Source of the DNA: Bradyrhizobium sp. 190
GTDB lineage: Bacteria; Pseudomonadota; Alphaproteobacteria; Rhizobiales; Xanthobacteraceae
NCBI RefSeq assembly: GCF_023073415.1
Contig: NZ_JADPJL010000036.1
Location: forward strand, 1-64,000
DNA: 64,000 nucleotides
Reading direction: 5' to 3'
In this document: piece after piece, positions 1 through 8,416 of the stretch
Layout of the letters: the number at the start of each line of letters is the position of its first letter
Numbering within the stretch: position 1 is the stretch's first letter
The notes under the pieces: model-generated
Told to the model about the DNA's origin: nothing
What the model saw: only the letters and a program-made list of their open reading frames with translations
Databases searched by the model: none
Program-made: the position numbers and the translations under genes

Positions 1-117
1 GCCTCGTCCTACGAGACGCGTTACCGGACGCGAGTGGTCAACAATTTGCATCGGCGTGCCAAGGCATTCGGCTTTGTTCTCCAGCCCTTGGAGCCGAAAA
101 GTAGGTGCTGCCGTTTC

Positions 118-380
118 TTAGGAATCATTCTCCAGCGTCAGCTCCCCGGTCTTGGCATGCAGCGACTTCACATCGGTCGCAGGCGTGGCCGGCACAGCGC
201 TCCCATGTCCAAAAACTCCGGAAGCGCCACCCTCCAGCTGCGCCGTCCACGCCGTAATCTGATCGGGGTGCACTCGAACTGCTCGGCAAGCTGGGCTATC
301 GTCTGCCGCCCTTGACGGCGGCAAGCGCCACCTTCGTCTTGAAGGCCGGTGAGTGGTTCCGGCGCGTGCTCGTCTGCTCA
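118..380 (-). pseudogene. IS3-family transposase OrfA remnant
   Basis: The minus-strand translation contains VHPDQITAW, GASGVFGHG and DVKSLHAKTGELTLEN, the usual order in IS3-family OrfA proteins (helix-turn-helix followed by a leucine-rich coiled region). The upstream part of the OrfA reading is out of frame with this piece, and no OrfB follows inside the window, so it is a relic. The true extent is uncertain because the matching frame changes near 330-380. Confidence 0.6.
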
Positions 381-435
381 TCGTCGCTCCTGATTCGCAG
401 GCACTAGCGCGCCCGCTGCCAGGCAGAAACTCCAC

Positions 436-1295
436 TCATCGACCTGTTCAAATTTGCGGACCCGGCTCTGTTGGTTGTGTCTGGGGTAGTCGCGCGCCGG
501 ATTAGGCCATTCGATTCGGATGTGGTTGGTCCGGGCCAAGAACCCGCAATCGAGATCGTGTAGGCCGCTTAACGAACAAGCCTCCTGTGAGCCTGCAAAC
601 GAGGGGTGTCTTACTTTTCGAGAACGGTCGTTTCGACGACTGCCGAGACCCTGAGGATTAGGCCCTTCACCGTTGTGGACCTCGACCACAATGCGTCCCT
701 CTGACCCTCGGTACGTCAAGTCCTTAACTGCTTGACCGACCGAGCGCTTCCTTCCATGCGATGGTAGTGCTTGGCAGTTCCTCGCCAGCGCGTCTCTAAG
801 GATGCCACTGGCATCGTGGAAATCGAAATAGAACCTTACATCAGCCGATCCACTTATCAGAGCGGCCAGACAATGAACGTATTTGGAGGTCCGTCTGTCA
901 ATTGGCCGACCAAGAACACGAACTAAGATGCCGAAAAACCCGACACGAATGCCGGGCTGATCGCAAATATACTTCGAGGATCGATAATGCGGATAGCAGA
1001 TCAGCATCTGCTCGCGCCGTCTTCGCACCTATGAGGGCGAGATCATAAATCCACTGTGTACCGGTGGCCCAGAGGAAGCGGCAATCGGTGATCCACTCTA
1101 GAAACCACGCTTCAAAGTCAGCGCGGCCACAATGAGATTGGAACAGGATCGATGCGTGTGACAAGTAAGCTTAGCCAAAATGATGAGATTACCCGACAGC
1201 AGCATCGTCTTCCGAATCGAACGGGAAGGCGGAGCGAACCCTTAAGTAGCCTCGCATTACTGGATTCTCGCTCGCCAAAAACTGTGATTTACGGA
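436..1295. other. No supportable gene
   Basis: Minus-strand frames of 216 codons (378-1028) and 88 codons (898-1164) are open, but they overlap each other, lack a convincing ribosome site, and their arginine-rich translations resemble no family I recognise. I see no RNA gene or repeat. Probably decayed intergenic DNA on the 3' side of the MATE gene. Confidence 0.4.
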
Positions 1296-2723
1296 TCAAG
1301 TGACGGCTCTGAGGGCAAGCCTGCTCGCCAGCAGTTGGAAACGCAGGACGAGGAGCCCCGCGTAGATGGCTGTCCCGATTGACAAGCCAATCCAGATACC
1401 AATCGCGCCAAGCCCGATCTTCAGGCCGAGCACGTAGCCAAGTGAGAAGCCGATCAGCCAATAAGCAATACCGACGAACAGAAGCGGCACCCGAGTGTCC
1501 TTCAGTCCCCGCAGACCACCCGCCGCAATGCTCTGCGCGGCATCAGTGACAAAAAAGCTCGCGGCGACCATAAGGAGCTTTGTAGTCAGTCCGATCGTCG
1601 CGTCGGCATCTCCGGCCGATTTGTCCAGAAATACCTCGGCGATCTCAGAACGCGCGGCGATCACCGCAACCGTCAGCAATGCAGCGATTACGATACCGAG
1701 CAGCATCGCGACCAGACCTGCCCGCTTGATGCCGGGACCGTCGTTGCGGCCGACTGCATGGCCAACGCGCACGGCCGCCGCCATGCTGATGCCGAAAGGG
1801 ATCATGGATATAATCACGGTGATCTGAAGCGCGATTTGATGGGCAGCGAGTGCGCTTGTGCTGATCAGGCCTGCCAGGAGCGCGGCAGCCGACAAAACTC
1901 CGTACTGCATCAGGGAGGCGATTGAGATCGGAGTTCCGATCACGATCAGCTGTCGCAAGAAGGGCCAATCGAATTGCCAGAGATCTGCAAGCACGTGGTA
2001 GTCACGGAAAGGGCGACGCATTGTGGCGAACCACAAACCGGCCAGGAACATCGCACAGTTCACCAGCGTGCTCGCAAGCGCCGCCCCGAACAGCTCAAGT
2101 CGCGGCAGCCCGAGCTTCCCATAGACCAGCAGATACACGAGAAGGGCGTTGAGGGGGATGGCCGCCAGCGTGATCCACAAGATCGGCTCCGGCCGGTTGA
2201 TCGCGCCCATGAAGTTACGGATGACCTGAAGCCATAGCGCCGGCACCACGCCCAAGGCCAGTCCGAACAGATATTGCTGGGCGAGCCGCGCCGCGTCTGG
2301 GGCCTGACCGAAAGCGAGCAGTAGTTGCTCTCCGCGAAACGCAAACGCTATGATCGGGAACGATAGCATCAGCGCCGCCCACAGCCCCGTGCGCACCGCG
2401 CGCCGTACCATAGCAAGGTTCGCGGCCCCATACGCCTGCGCCGCCAAAGGTGCGATCGGCGCCAGCAGGCCCGCGCCGAAGGTGAAGCTGACGAGATAGA
2501 GCGTGACGGCCAGCGCGGCCGCGGCGAGCGCCTCAGGCCCGATGTGCCCGATAAAGGCAAGATCTGTCGTCATCATCGCGACCTGCGCAAGCTGGGTCAA
2601 CACCATCGGCCACGCGAGCTTCGCAGTTTCGCTGAGCTCGATAGTGAGGTGATGGCCAGCCGCCCGTCTCGTCATTCCGTGCCGCAAAGCTGATACCGGT
2701 TTTGTTTCGGCTATTTTGTCCAT
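1296..2723 (-). CDS. MATE family multidrug efflux transporter
   Basis: A NorM-type multidrug and toxic-compound extrusion transporter of about 475 residues, expected in the inner membrane, exchanging Na+ or H+ for organic cations or other toxic compounds. The translation shows about twelve hydrophobic segments in two repeated halves. The first half opens with ELSETAKLAWPMVLTQLAQ, and MMTTDLAFIGHIGPEALAAA is the typical MATE N-terminal motif. I start it at the ATG at 2723 (MDKIAETKP), since translation from the far upstream ATG at 2864 adds a 47-residue arginine-rich tail overlapping the 2827-3190 pseudogene. ATG 2732 is an alternative. Length is normal, so this is an intact gene flanked by relics on both sides. 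Confidence 0.88.
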   Translation of the reverse strand: MDKIAETKPVSALRHGMTRRAAGHHLTIELSETAKLAWPMVLTQLAQVAMMTTDLAFIGHIGPEALAAAALAVTLYLVSFTFGAGLLAPIAPLAAQAYGAANLAMVRRAVRTGLWAALMLSFPIIAFAFRGEQLLLAFGQAPDAARLAQQYLFGLALGVVPALWLQVIRNFMGAINRPEPILWITLAAIPLNALLVYLLVYGKLGLPRLELFGAALASTLVNCAMFLAGLWFATMRRPFRDYHVLADLWQFDWPFLRQLIVIGTPISIASLMQYGVLSAAALLAGLISTSALAAHQIALQITVIISMIPFGISMAAAVRVGHAVGRNDGPGIKRAGLVAMLLGIVIAALLTVAVIAARSEIAEVFLDKSAGDADATIGLTTKLLMVAASFFVTDAAQSIAAGGLRGLKDTRVPLLFVGIAYWLIGFSLGYVLGLKIGLGAIGIWIGLSIGTAIYAGLLVLRFQLLASRLALRAVT

Positions 2724-2826
2724 GGAAATCATGCTGCTCGGTTTGCCTCGGCCGCAAACGACGTTTTGTTCCACCGAGAAGATGCTCTTCCCCGCCCTGA
2801 ATTCGCGATAGCCTGCCGATGCGGAC

Positions 2827-3190
2827 TCACGCGCACCCCTTGGGCAGCTCCGCGTCACAGACAAGGCGCGCCATCGGCTTGGATTGCCGTTGACCTTGGG
2901 GTCTGGCGGCCTGCTCGCCCGCTGATGAGGCCTTGATCAGTGCCTCCACCAGCGCATCGACTTTTTGGCGCGTGTTAGCGCAAAGAAGACGCGGCAGGTA
3001 GCTGGCACGCCGAAACGGTCGGTCATCGGCATCGCGCGATCGGTGCCGGCGCGAACCGCGATCGCGTCGTGGTCGATCACGGTGGCGAAATCGTGCGCGA
3101 GCGCGGCACTGAGACGGATACTGGCGTTGGGGCAGCCGAATTCATACGCGACGCATACGTGAACTGAGAGGCGACAATCTTATGAGCCAT
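2827..3190 (-). pseudogene. Ferredoxin start joined to SufS-like cysteine desulfurase tail
   Basis: From the ATG at 3190 the translation begins MAHKIVASQFT, almost the start of the 2[4Fe-4S] ferredoxins elsewhere in the window (MAYKIMASQCS at 47946, MPFKIIASQCT at 32230). After a frame change come CVAYEFGCPNASI and then VRAGTDRAMPMTDRFGVPAT followed by VDALVEALIKA. The latter matches the C-terminal end of SufS-type cysteine desulfurases, where the sequence normally reads RAGHHCAQP around the persulfide cysteine. Here the cysteine is arginine. Ferredoxin cysteines are also lost. So two gene pieces are fused in a dead gene. Upstream, GGAATCGCAGT before the start also precedes the intact ferredoxin at 47946, which points to duplication. 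Confidence 0.6.
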
Positions 3191-3234
3191 CAACTGCGAT
3201 TCCTTCAGCATGCGATGCTGGGTGACATCTCCTT

Positions 3235-3250
3235 TTCAAGACTTATGCCA
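3235..3250 (-). promoter_or_regulatory. Vestigial sigma-54 -24/-12 promoter
   Basis: On the minus strand the sequence reads TGGCATAAGTCTTGAA, close to the consensus TGGCAC-N5-TTGCW and with the same TTGAA variant seen before the intact ferredoxin gene at 47990-48005. It lies 45 bases upstream of the ferredoxin/SufS pseudogene start. A TGT-N10-ACG half-match to a NifA site lies at 3295-3310. Confidence 0.45.
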
Positions 3251-3484
3251 GCTGCGAGAGCTTGATTTGTAAAGGCTATTTGCTCAATCGGACGTGTCCT
3301 GGGCCCGACGGCATGTCGCAAATCCCACAGTCGGCGTCAGAGACGCGCCCAAAGCGCGCAGAAATTCGGCATTTTGCACCGCAGGAATCCCAACAGGCGG
3401 ACGTCGACAAGATCGATATGACATCCTCCCCGAGCTCACCAACGCAGAAGCAGCTAAACTGAACTTTCGCATCGAATGGCATTG

Positions 3485-3790
3485 AAATACGTACTGCCAT
3501 CCGGCTCCTGCAGCGCGCGCTCGACCGTGCTGAGAACATTATGATTGTCGACCTCCTGCGTAACGATCTCTCACGCGTTTGCGCTCCGCATATTCGGTCG
3601 AGGTTCCAGCGTTGTGCCACGTCGTATCCTATGCCTCAGTGCACCACCTCGTCTCGATCGTTACGAGTGACCTTGCAGGAGACAAGTCATCGTTACCTTA
3701 CTTCGAGGATGCTTTCCCGGCGGCTCCAGTACGGGTTTGCCAAAGGTGCGATGAAATTATTATGGAAATCGACAATGTGTGCCACTGACT
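3485..3790 (+). pseudogene. PabB/TrpE-like chorismate-binding enzyme fragment
   Basis: The frame ending near 3595 gives LLQRALDRAENIMIVDLLRN then DLSRVCAPH. The next frame continues SVEVPALCHVVSYASVHHLV, then FEDAFPAA and EIIMEI. This order (ENxMIVDLLRNDLSR, V.AL..V..Y..VHHLVS, F.DAFPGGS.TGAPK, MEII) is the C-terminal catalytic core of chorismate-utilising enzymes such as aminodeoxychorismate synthase component I. The GGSxTGAPK motif is destroyed and at least one frameshift is present. The N-terminal two thirds are absent or unrecognisable. Confidence 0.62.
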
Positions 3791-3877
3791 AAGAACTCAA
3801 AAGACCACAGATGAGAACGTCAGCAATTTCGAAAGAGATCTCCGCGACCTTGTCATCGCGGCCGACGACGAAGCTAT

Positions 3878-4402
3878 TTGGATGAGGGAGCGGCTCCCAA
3901 TCAGCGCGGCCTGCGAGTCACCTCCAAGGTGATGAAGAACCTCGGCTACGGTGGATACGTCCTATTCGGTAGCGGCGCTCATCCGATGGTCGCCGAAATC
4001 CTTTCCGTCCACTCCTCCAAGTATCGCCAGAAGGATCTAGGGATGGGCGGGGTGCACGGCGGCATCTTTATGTTCCGTGATGTATTCGCCCGCATCTACA
4101 TTCCGTTTGCGTACGGAACGGTGAAGCTTGATCCGTTCACTCTGACCGACTTAACGAAAAACCAGCTCGCGTGGTTGGCTATCAGACCCGCTGACTATCA
4201 GAGCTTTTTGGATCAGTTTTCGGACACCATGTATTTTGCTGGGACACCTCGCAGCTATAAACGTCCACCCGACACAGCACTCGAGCTCTTCTGGCTTGCG
4301 GCCGTCCAACTCCAGGCTGCCGCCGCTACCTTGAGCGCCGCCTTCGACTTTAGAGGCGCAATCCAATCAGCCTTAATCGGAGCCGAACGGTCTCTTGGCT
4401 GA
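3878..4402 (+). CDS. Hypothetical protein, possibly the 3' part of a broken gene
   Basis: A 174-codon frame (TTG start) whose composition looks coding: balanced acidic and aromatic residues, with LGYGGYVLFGSGAHPMVAEI near the start and FRDVFARIYIPFAYGTVKLD in the middle. I do not recognise a family. There is no ATG at the beginning. The preceding frame (FERDLRDLVIAADDEAIW, about 3825-3880) and following pieces in other frames (YVENRIPPTSLDELKPAT to 4590, then MGCQYIAGEVMRQVTGYTIR to about 4660) look like parts of the same or neighbouring damaged genes. Treat as probably non-functional. Confidence 0.35.
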   Translation: MDEGAAPNQRGLRVTSKVMKNLGYGGYVLFGSGAHPMVAEILSVHSSKYRQKDLGMGGVHGGIFMFRDVFARIYIPFAYGTVKLDPFTLTDLTKNQLAWLAIRPADYQSFLDQFSDTMYFAGTPRSYKRPPDTALELFWLAAVQLQAAAATLSAAFDFRGAIQSALIGAERSLG

Positions 4403-4785
4403 CGGTGCCACGGAAAAGGAATATAGGCGACACGGACACGACCTCGGAGCGGCGGAGAGCCAATTCAAGGAGCAGCACAGCGCGTTCGATAGCGAACCGC
4501 GTATCGCAAATGATTGCGACCCTTCCCCGCTACGTTGAGAATCGTATTCCGCCGACCAGCCTGGACGAGTTGAAACCGGCCACATTGTGATGGGCTGTCA
4601 GTACATTGCCGGCGAAGTAATGCGACAGGTCACCGGATACACGATTCGTAGTGCATGGCCGGAGCAATTGCCCCGCGCGTACCCTCCGCGGGCTTGATGA
4701 ATCCGCCCATCCCATCAATTCCCATGTAGGGAAATGCAGTAGTTGTTTGTGCGACAACTATTCGCGTGCCACGTCTCGCCGCCTG

Positions 4786-4940
4786 GCGGCTGACCGTAAA
4801 ACAGCAGCGATTTGTCCAGGAATTTCTACTGGATTTGAACGCCACTCAGGCGGCGATATTTGGGAAGGCACATATCCCTCTGCGCTCGGCAAGCTGCAGC
4901 GAACAACAACTAGCTGCAGGCATTGTTGGGAAAAGACGTC
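4786..4940 (+). pseudogene. Phage terminase small subunit fragment
   Basis: Translation of one plus-strand frame reads LTVKQQRFVQEFLLDLNATQ followed by AAIFGKA. This matches the N-terminal helix-turn-helix of TerS-type phage terminase small subunits (LTPKQ.RFV.EYL.DLNATQAAIRAGYS), which recognise pac sites during packaging. The frame ends after about 50 residues. Likely the trace of an integrated phage. Confidence 0.5.
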
Positions 4941-5825
4941 GATGACCCTATGCCGCGGGATGTTTTTCTGCAGCTGAGCAACGAACTGCATCCCCACCTT
5001 TCTGAGTACATCATGCTGGTCGAGGGAAAGACCGCACTGAAGGGCACATTTCAAGACGAGACGAAGAGCCATTCAACTCCCCACCAAACTCCCAAGCAGT
5101 CTCTCCTCCATTTTCCAACACTTAATGAAGATCCGGAGGGTTACCTGAGGGAGCTGCGCAACCGTTCACTTTCGTTTGTAAAAGCGGCATTTTCCAGAAA
5201 GGCTAAAATAACGCAGTGTGAAAGCCGATTGATAGGAGCAGATATGGAATGGATGGTGTCCTGGGCCTCGTCAGATGATAGGTATGGTCGCTGTAGAATT
5301 GCTCCACGAAAGGCGCTTTTCTGGTCTTGGTCAGACAGCGAATGTCATTTTTGCGAATTGAGCCTTCTGGGCAATGCGCCGCCATATCGGCAGCGGCTGG
5401 AATCAGCAGCTTTGCATTTCCACTGTTGTCGCCCTGGCATCTTCTTTGTCCGACTTTCGCCGGGATCGTTCTGATTATCGCGGCGCGATCGACGATGGCG
5501 GGTATACGAATGGGCGATTGCTTCCCGCTTCTATTTTCGCGAGAAATTCGTCGGCCAGTAACTTTCGAGGTTTGCAACACAATCCGCCCGGGACCGGACA
5601 CGTTCAGCGCAGTCGCGACGCGTCCGCTACTTGCCACTAATGGAGTCCCGCTAGGTCGACCTGGAGCCCGTTCGCCTTCAAGAACCGAATTAGGAAGATG
5701 TTCAAAGTAATCGGGATAGACAATCTTAGGATCACGCCGTGCGAAGGCTTCACGAAATTCGACCTCAAACGCCGGCAGCAATTTCGCCATAGACGTGAAA
5801 ATGATCGGACGACATACCGACGTGA
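4941..5825. other. Unassigned decayed stretch
   Basis: A plus-strand frame of 183 codons (4923-5474) and a minus-strand frame of 195 codons (5203-5790, beginning MAKLLPAFEVEFREAFARRD) overlap on opposite strands. The first 45 residues of the minus-strand frame look protein-like, but the rest does not, and I recognise neither. No repeat or RNA gene seen. Confidence 0.3.
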
Positions 5826-6174
5826 GCGCTTGCTGGTACCGGCCCTAGGTCAGGTAGGCCCGCTCGTCATCATCACTGCCGGCTACGCCGTATTCCAGAC
5901 CGCCAACAACACAGTCGTCATGGCCGATATCCGCGCCAAAGAAAGAGGTGTGATTTCAGGGATGCTTTACATGTCCCGCAATCTCGGCCTCATCACCGGC
6001 GCATCGGTCATGGGCGCAGTATTCGCACTCGCATCCCAAACTTCTGACATCGCTGCAGCCGATCCGGCAGCCATAGCCAGCGGCATGCGCACAAGCTTCG
6101 CGGTCGCGGCCGCGCTGATTGCAGTTGCATTCGGCGCGAAAGCAGCGAGTCGCGTCCGGGTGACGGACCGCTAA
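5826..6174 (+). pseudogene. MFS (DHA2-type) transporter C-terminal fragment
   Basis: The last about 115 codons read LLVPALGQVGPLVIITAGYA, QTANNTVVMADI, RGVISGMLYMSRNLGLITGA and a final hydrophobic helix, the end of a 14-helix DHA2-type drug exporter of the major facilitator superfamily. The open frame extends upstream to 5698, but that part has no transmembrane character, so the transporter lacks its first 300-400 residues and is not expected to function. Confidence 0.65.
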
Positions 6175-6196
6175 TGCGGCTGGGGGTTGATTGAGA

Positions 6197-6730
6197 TCAG
6201 AAGAGGTCGTCGAGCACGTTCGTAATGCGGTGTGTCAGCGCCTGGACGCTGACCTGATACTTGTCCGCAAGCTCCTTCAGCTGCCCCTCATCTTCAATGT
6301 CGATATGGTAGTCTACGAGGTCCTTCACAATCATATCGTAAGGCATAAGCAATTCAGCCGCAAAACGGTTGGCTTCAATCTCTTCGGGGTCAATAGCTTG
6401 AGACGATTTCTCGTCCCGCTTGTTCACACGGAAAGAACGGTCGATATGGACATCTATGCCCTTGTGGAGCAACAGGTGCCCGCATTCATGCGCAATCGTG
6501 AAGCGCTGCCTGTTCATGTGGTGAAGTGAATTTACGCCGATGACGGTGCCTTCATCGCTGCGAATGAGCATCCCTGCAAGTTCACCGTCAAAAGGAGAAT
6601 ATTTTAGCCGCGCGCCCAGCGAGGTGGCGATCTTCTCGACGGGCACAGGCGGTTTCTTCACTCCGAATTCTTCGAGTATATTTGTCGCCTCATGTCGAAG
6701 TGTCTTCGCTGATTTGGCGCGTCGCATCAA
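6197..6730 (-). CDS. ImmA/IrrE family metallo-endopeptidase (CapP-like)
   Basis: A 177-residue zinc peptidase of the ImmA/IrrE (M78) family. The HExxH zinc motif is at residues 81-85 in RFTIAHECGHLLLH, followed by a helix EEIEANRFAAELLMP that supplies the third ligand. Such enzymes cut a partner XRE repressor, derepressing mobile elements (ImmA-ImmR) or CBASS operons (CapP-CapH). The gene follows the XRE gene by 12 bases on the same strand, so the two are probably co-transcribed. The pair is divergent from the ubiquitin-like operon at 7234-9297, which makes that operon the likely regulated target (inference). Length and motifs are normal. Confidence 0.92.
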   Translation of the reverse strand: MMRRAKSAKTLRHEATNILEEFGVKKPPVPVEKIATSLGARLKYSPFDGELAGMLIRSDEGTVIGVNSLHHMNRQRFTIAHECGHLLLHKGIDVHIDRSFRVNKRDEKSSQAIDPEEIEANRFAAELLMPYDMIVKDLVDYHIDIEDEGQLKELADKYQVSVQALTHRITNVLDDLF

Positions 6731-6742
6731 TCCTCCATATTG

Positions 6743-7063
6743 TTATTCGCCGACGAGCTTCTGAGCCCAGGCGGCTATTTTTTGATCAGTACCGGGCGGC
6801 AGCTTCATCTTAGCCCGCGCTCCCGCAGCGTCCTTGACTGCCGGAAGCAGAAGGCTCGGCGCAACCTCCAGCGCTTCGGCTATTGCGAATAACTGATGCA
6901 GCGAAACGTGCTGCCTACCCTTTTCGATGTTTGTGATTGAAGTACGGGAGAGGCCTACAAGTATGCCCAGCTTCTCCTGCGTCATTCCATCAAGTCGCTC
7001 ACGGTGTTTGCGCACCAGCTTTCCGAATGCCTGGCAGAGGCCGTCAAGTGCTCCGTCCGTCAT
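6743..7063 (-). CDS. XRE family transcriptional repressor (CapH-like)
   Basis: A 106-residue DNA-binding protein with a helix-turn-helix at about residues 20-75: MTQEKLGILVGLSRTSITNI with EKGRQHVSLHQLFAIAEAL. The C-terminal about 35 residues are a charged tail likely used for dimerisation or peptidase recognition. I chose the ATG at 7063 (MTDGALDG), because the frame upstream runs through the divergent promoter. It is followed by the ImmA-type peptidase, the standard repressor-antirepressor arrangement. A 5-bp-arm palindrome (ATACA-N4-TGTAT) 55 bases upstream is a candidate operator. Confidence 0.88.
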   Translation of the reverse strand: MTDGALDGLCQAFGKLVRKHRERLDGMTQEKLGILVGLSRTSITNIEKGRQHVSLHQLFAIAEALEVAPSLLLPAVKDAAGARAKMKLPPGTDQKIAAWAQKLVGE

Positions 7064-7117
7064 AGAATCATTGTAGCCCCGCAAACGCGGTAATGTCAAC
7101 CTCTCAAACTGTTTATA

Positions 7118-7131
7118 ATACAAACGTGTAT
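7118..7131. promoter_or_regulatory. Palindrome ATACA-N4-TGTAT, candidate XRE operator
   Basis: The sequence ATACAAACGTGTAT has perfect 5-base inverted arms around AACG. It sits in the intergenic region between the leftward XRE start (7063) and the rightward ubiquitin-like operon (7234), where a divergent repressor would bind. Function is inferred from position only. Confidence 0.45.
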
Positions 7132-7233
7132 ACGTCATTAATTTTGACTTGTCACGCCGCTTGTGGTTTAATGGTGCACGATTGGCGCTGCTCAGAAGGC
7201 ATCGCCAAAAGGCAAAGGCGAAAGGAAATGAAC

Positions 7234-7497
7234 ATGGAGATCGGAGCGACAGGTCAGGCGAAGGCCAAGCCGGAAAAGGGGCCGAAATACATACTCAACA
7301 TCGAAGGGGAGGAATTTCCCTGGGACGAGGACACGATCACGACCGAGCAGATCGCCGAGCTGGTCGGCTGGGACATCTCGCAGGGCGTGATCGAGGTCGA
7401 CCAGCACAACGTCGAACGGACGCTTGCGCCGGGCGAGGTCATCACGATCAAGCCGGGCCAGGGATTCGGCAAGAAGCACCGCTGGAAGCGCGGCTGA
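7234..7497 (+). CDS. Ubiquitin-like protein, multiubiquitin-domain type
   Basis: An 87-residue protein. After about 15 charged residues comes a single beta-grasp-like domain: YILNIEGEEFPWDEDTITTE, QIAELVGWD, GVIEVDQHNVERTLAPGEVI, as in the prokaryotic multiubiquitin family. It ends in KKHRWKRG, so the last residue is a free glycine as needed for adenylation by an E1-like enzyme. AAAGGA at 7221-7226 is 7 bases from the ATG at 7234, which favours that start over the ATG at 7228. The stop codon overlaps the next start by one base. Expected role: modifier attached to targets by the operon's enzymes. Family and context are solid; targets are unknown. Confidence 0.82.
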   Translation: MEIGATGQAKAKPEKGPKYILNIEGEEFPWDEDTITTEQIAELVGWDISQGVIEVDQHNVERTLAPGEVITIKPGQGFGKKHRWKRG

Positions 7498-7904
7498 TGC
7501 GCACGCGTATCAGCGATGAGCTGGCCCTGCTGCGCCGCCATTTCGGCGACGTCGAGCACGCGGAATCGAACGGGGAAGACTGGTTCAGGATTCCCCGTTA
7601 CGTGCTGCCTGACGGCTGGCGAATTGGGGAAAAGGCGGTGAGTGAGCTGCCGGTCTGTTTTCTGGTGAAGGGCAACTACCCCGGCGATGCGCCTTACGGA
7701 TTTCTCACGCCAGCCGGCCTGAATTTCAAAGGCGCCGCCTCGAATAACACGGGCGCTCCACCCTCGCCGCCGCCCTTCTCCGGCGAGTGGCTGCATTTCT
7801 CGTGGTCGGTGGAGAATTGGTCGGCAACCGCCGACGTGGGCAAGGGCTCGAACCTGCTCGCGTGGGTGCGGAGTTTCATGGTGCGATTGCAGGAGGGGGC
7901 ATGA
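7497..7904 (+). CDS. E2/UBC-fold protein, Prok-E2_E-like
   Basis: A 135-residue E2-fold protein in a multiubiquitin operon. RYVLPDGW, LPVCFLVKGNYPGDAPYGFL and a C-terminal helix (NLLAWVRSFMVRLQ) follow the UBC layout with its YPxxxP turn at residues 61-66. The only cysteine, C54, lies before this turn. At the place where canonical E2s carry the active cysteine the sequence is GEWLHFSWS (96-104), without cysteine. So it may be a non-catalytic or unconventional E2. The start ATG shares one base with the stop of the ubiquitin-like gene, and the end overlaps the next gene by ATGA, implying tight translational coupling. Confidence 0.75.
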   Translation: MRTRISDELALLRRHFGDVEHAESNGEDWFRIPRYVLPDGWRIGEKAVSELPVCFLVKGNYPGDAPYGFLTPAGLNFKGAASNNTGAPPSPPPFSGEWLHFSWSVENWSATADVGKGSNLLAWVRSFMVRLQEGA

Positions 7905-8416
7905 AGGCATTCTTGAAGTTGGAAAACGGCGCGCTGGACGATTTGATGACGCACCTGCTGCAGTCTGGCTCCGAAGAAGAGCAAGCAGCGTTCCTGTTCG
8001 CCCGCGCACTGCGCATCGATCATCAGCTCACTTTCGAGGTCGCGGAAACGAAGAAGCTCGGTCCCGGCGACTTCATCGTCCAGCAGGACGACTATCTGGA
8101 ACTGGCCGATGAAACGCGCGCCGCGCTGATCAAGCGGGCGCATGATCTCGATACGTCCCTCGTGGAATTGCACTCGCATCCCGGCCCGTGGCCCGCCGGG
8201 TTCTCTTACGCCGATCGCCTCGGCCTGCAGGAGACGGTGCCGCACATGTGGTGGCGGCTCAAGAAGCGCCCCTATCTCGCCATCGTCGTCGCGAAGTCCG
8301 GGTTCGATGCGCTGCTCTGGCTGGACAATCCGAAGATCCCGCGCCCGCTGGATGGAATTGTCGAGGGCAGTCGCGTGCTCAAACCGACCAACTTTTCTCT
8401 GGGAGGCTGGGGATGA
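7901..8416 (+). CDS. JAB/MPN metalloprotease (deubiquitinase-like)
   Basis: A 171-residue Prok-JAB/MPN zinc isopeptidase. The JAMM signature is visible as E-L-H-S-H at residues 89-93, then S102-Y-A-D105 (H-x-H, eight residues, S-x-x-D); a glutamate in the early EEEQAAFLFARA segment would be the catalytic acid. Such enzymes process or remove ubiquitin-like modifiers. Since the modifier here already ends in glycine, removal from targets is the more likely job (inference). Starts in ATGA overlap with the E2-like gene and ends in ATGA overlap with the E1-like gene. SD AGGAGG precedes the start. Confidence 0.85.
   Translation: MKAFLKLENGALDDLMTHLLQSGSEEEQAAFLFARALRIDHQLTFEVAETKKLGPGDFIVQQDDYLELADETRAALIKRAHDLDTSLVELHSHPGPWPAGFSYADRLGLQETVPHMWWRLKKRPYLAIVVAKSGFDALLWLDNPKIPRPLDGIVEGSRVLKPTNFSLGGWG

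Noticed and set aside
5203..5790. 195-codon minus-strand ORF as a real gene
   Set aside because: Only the first 45 residues look protein-like; it overlaps another long frame and has no recognised family.
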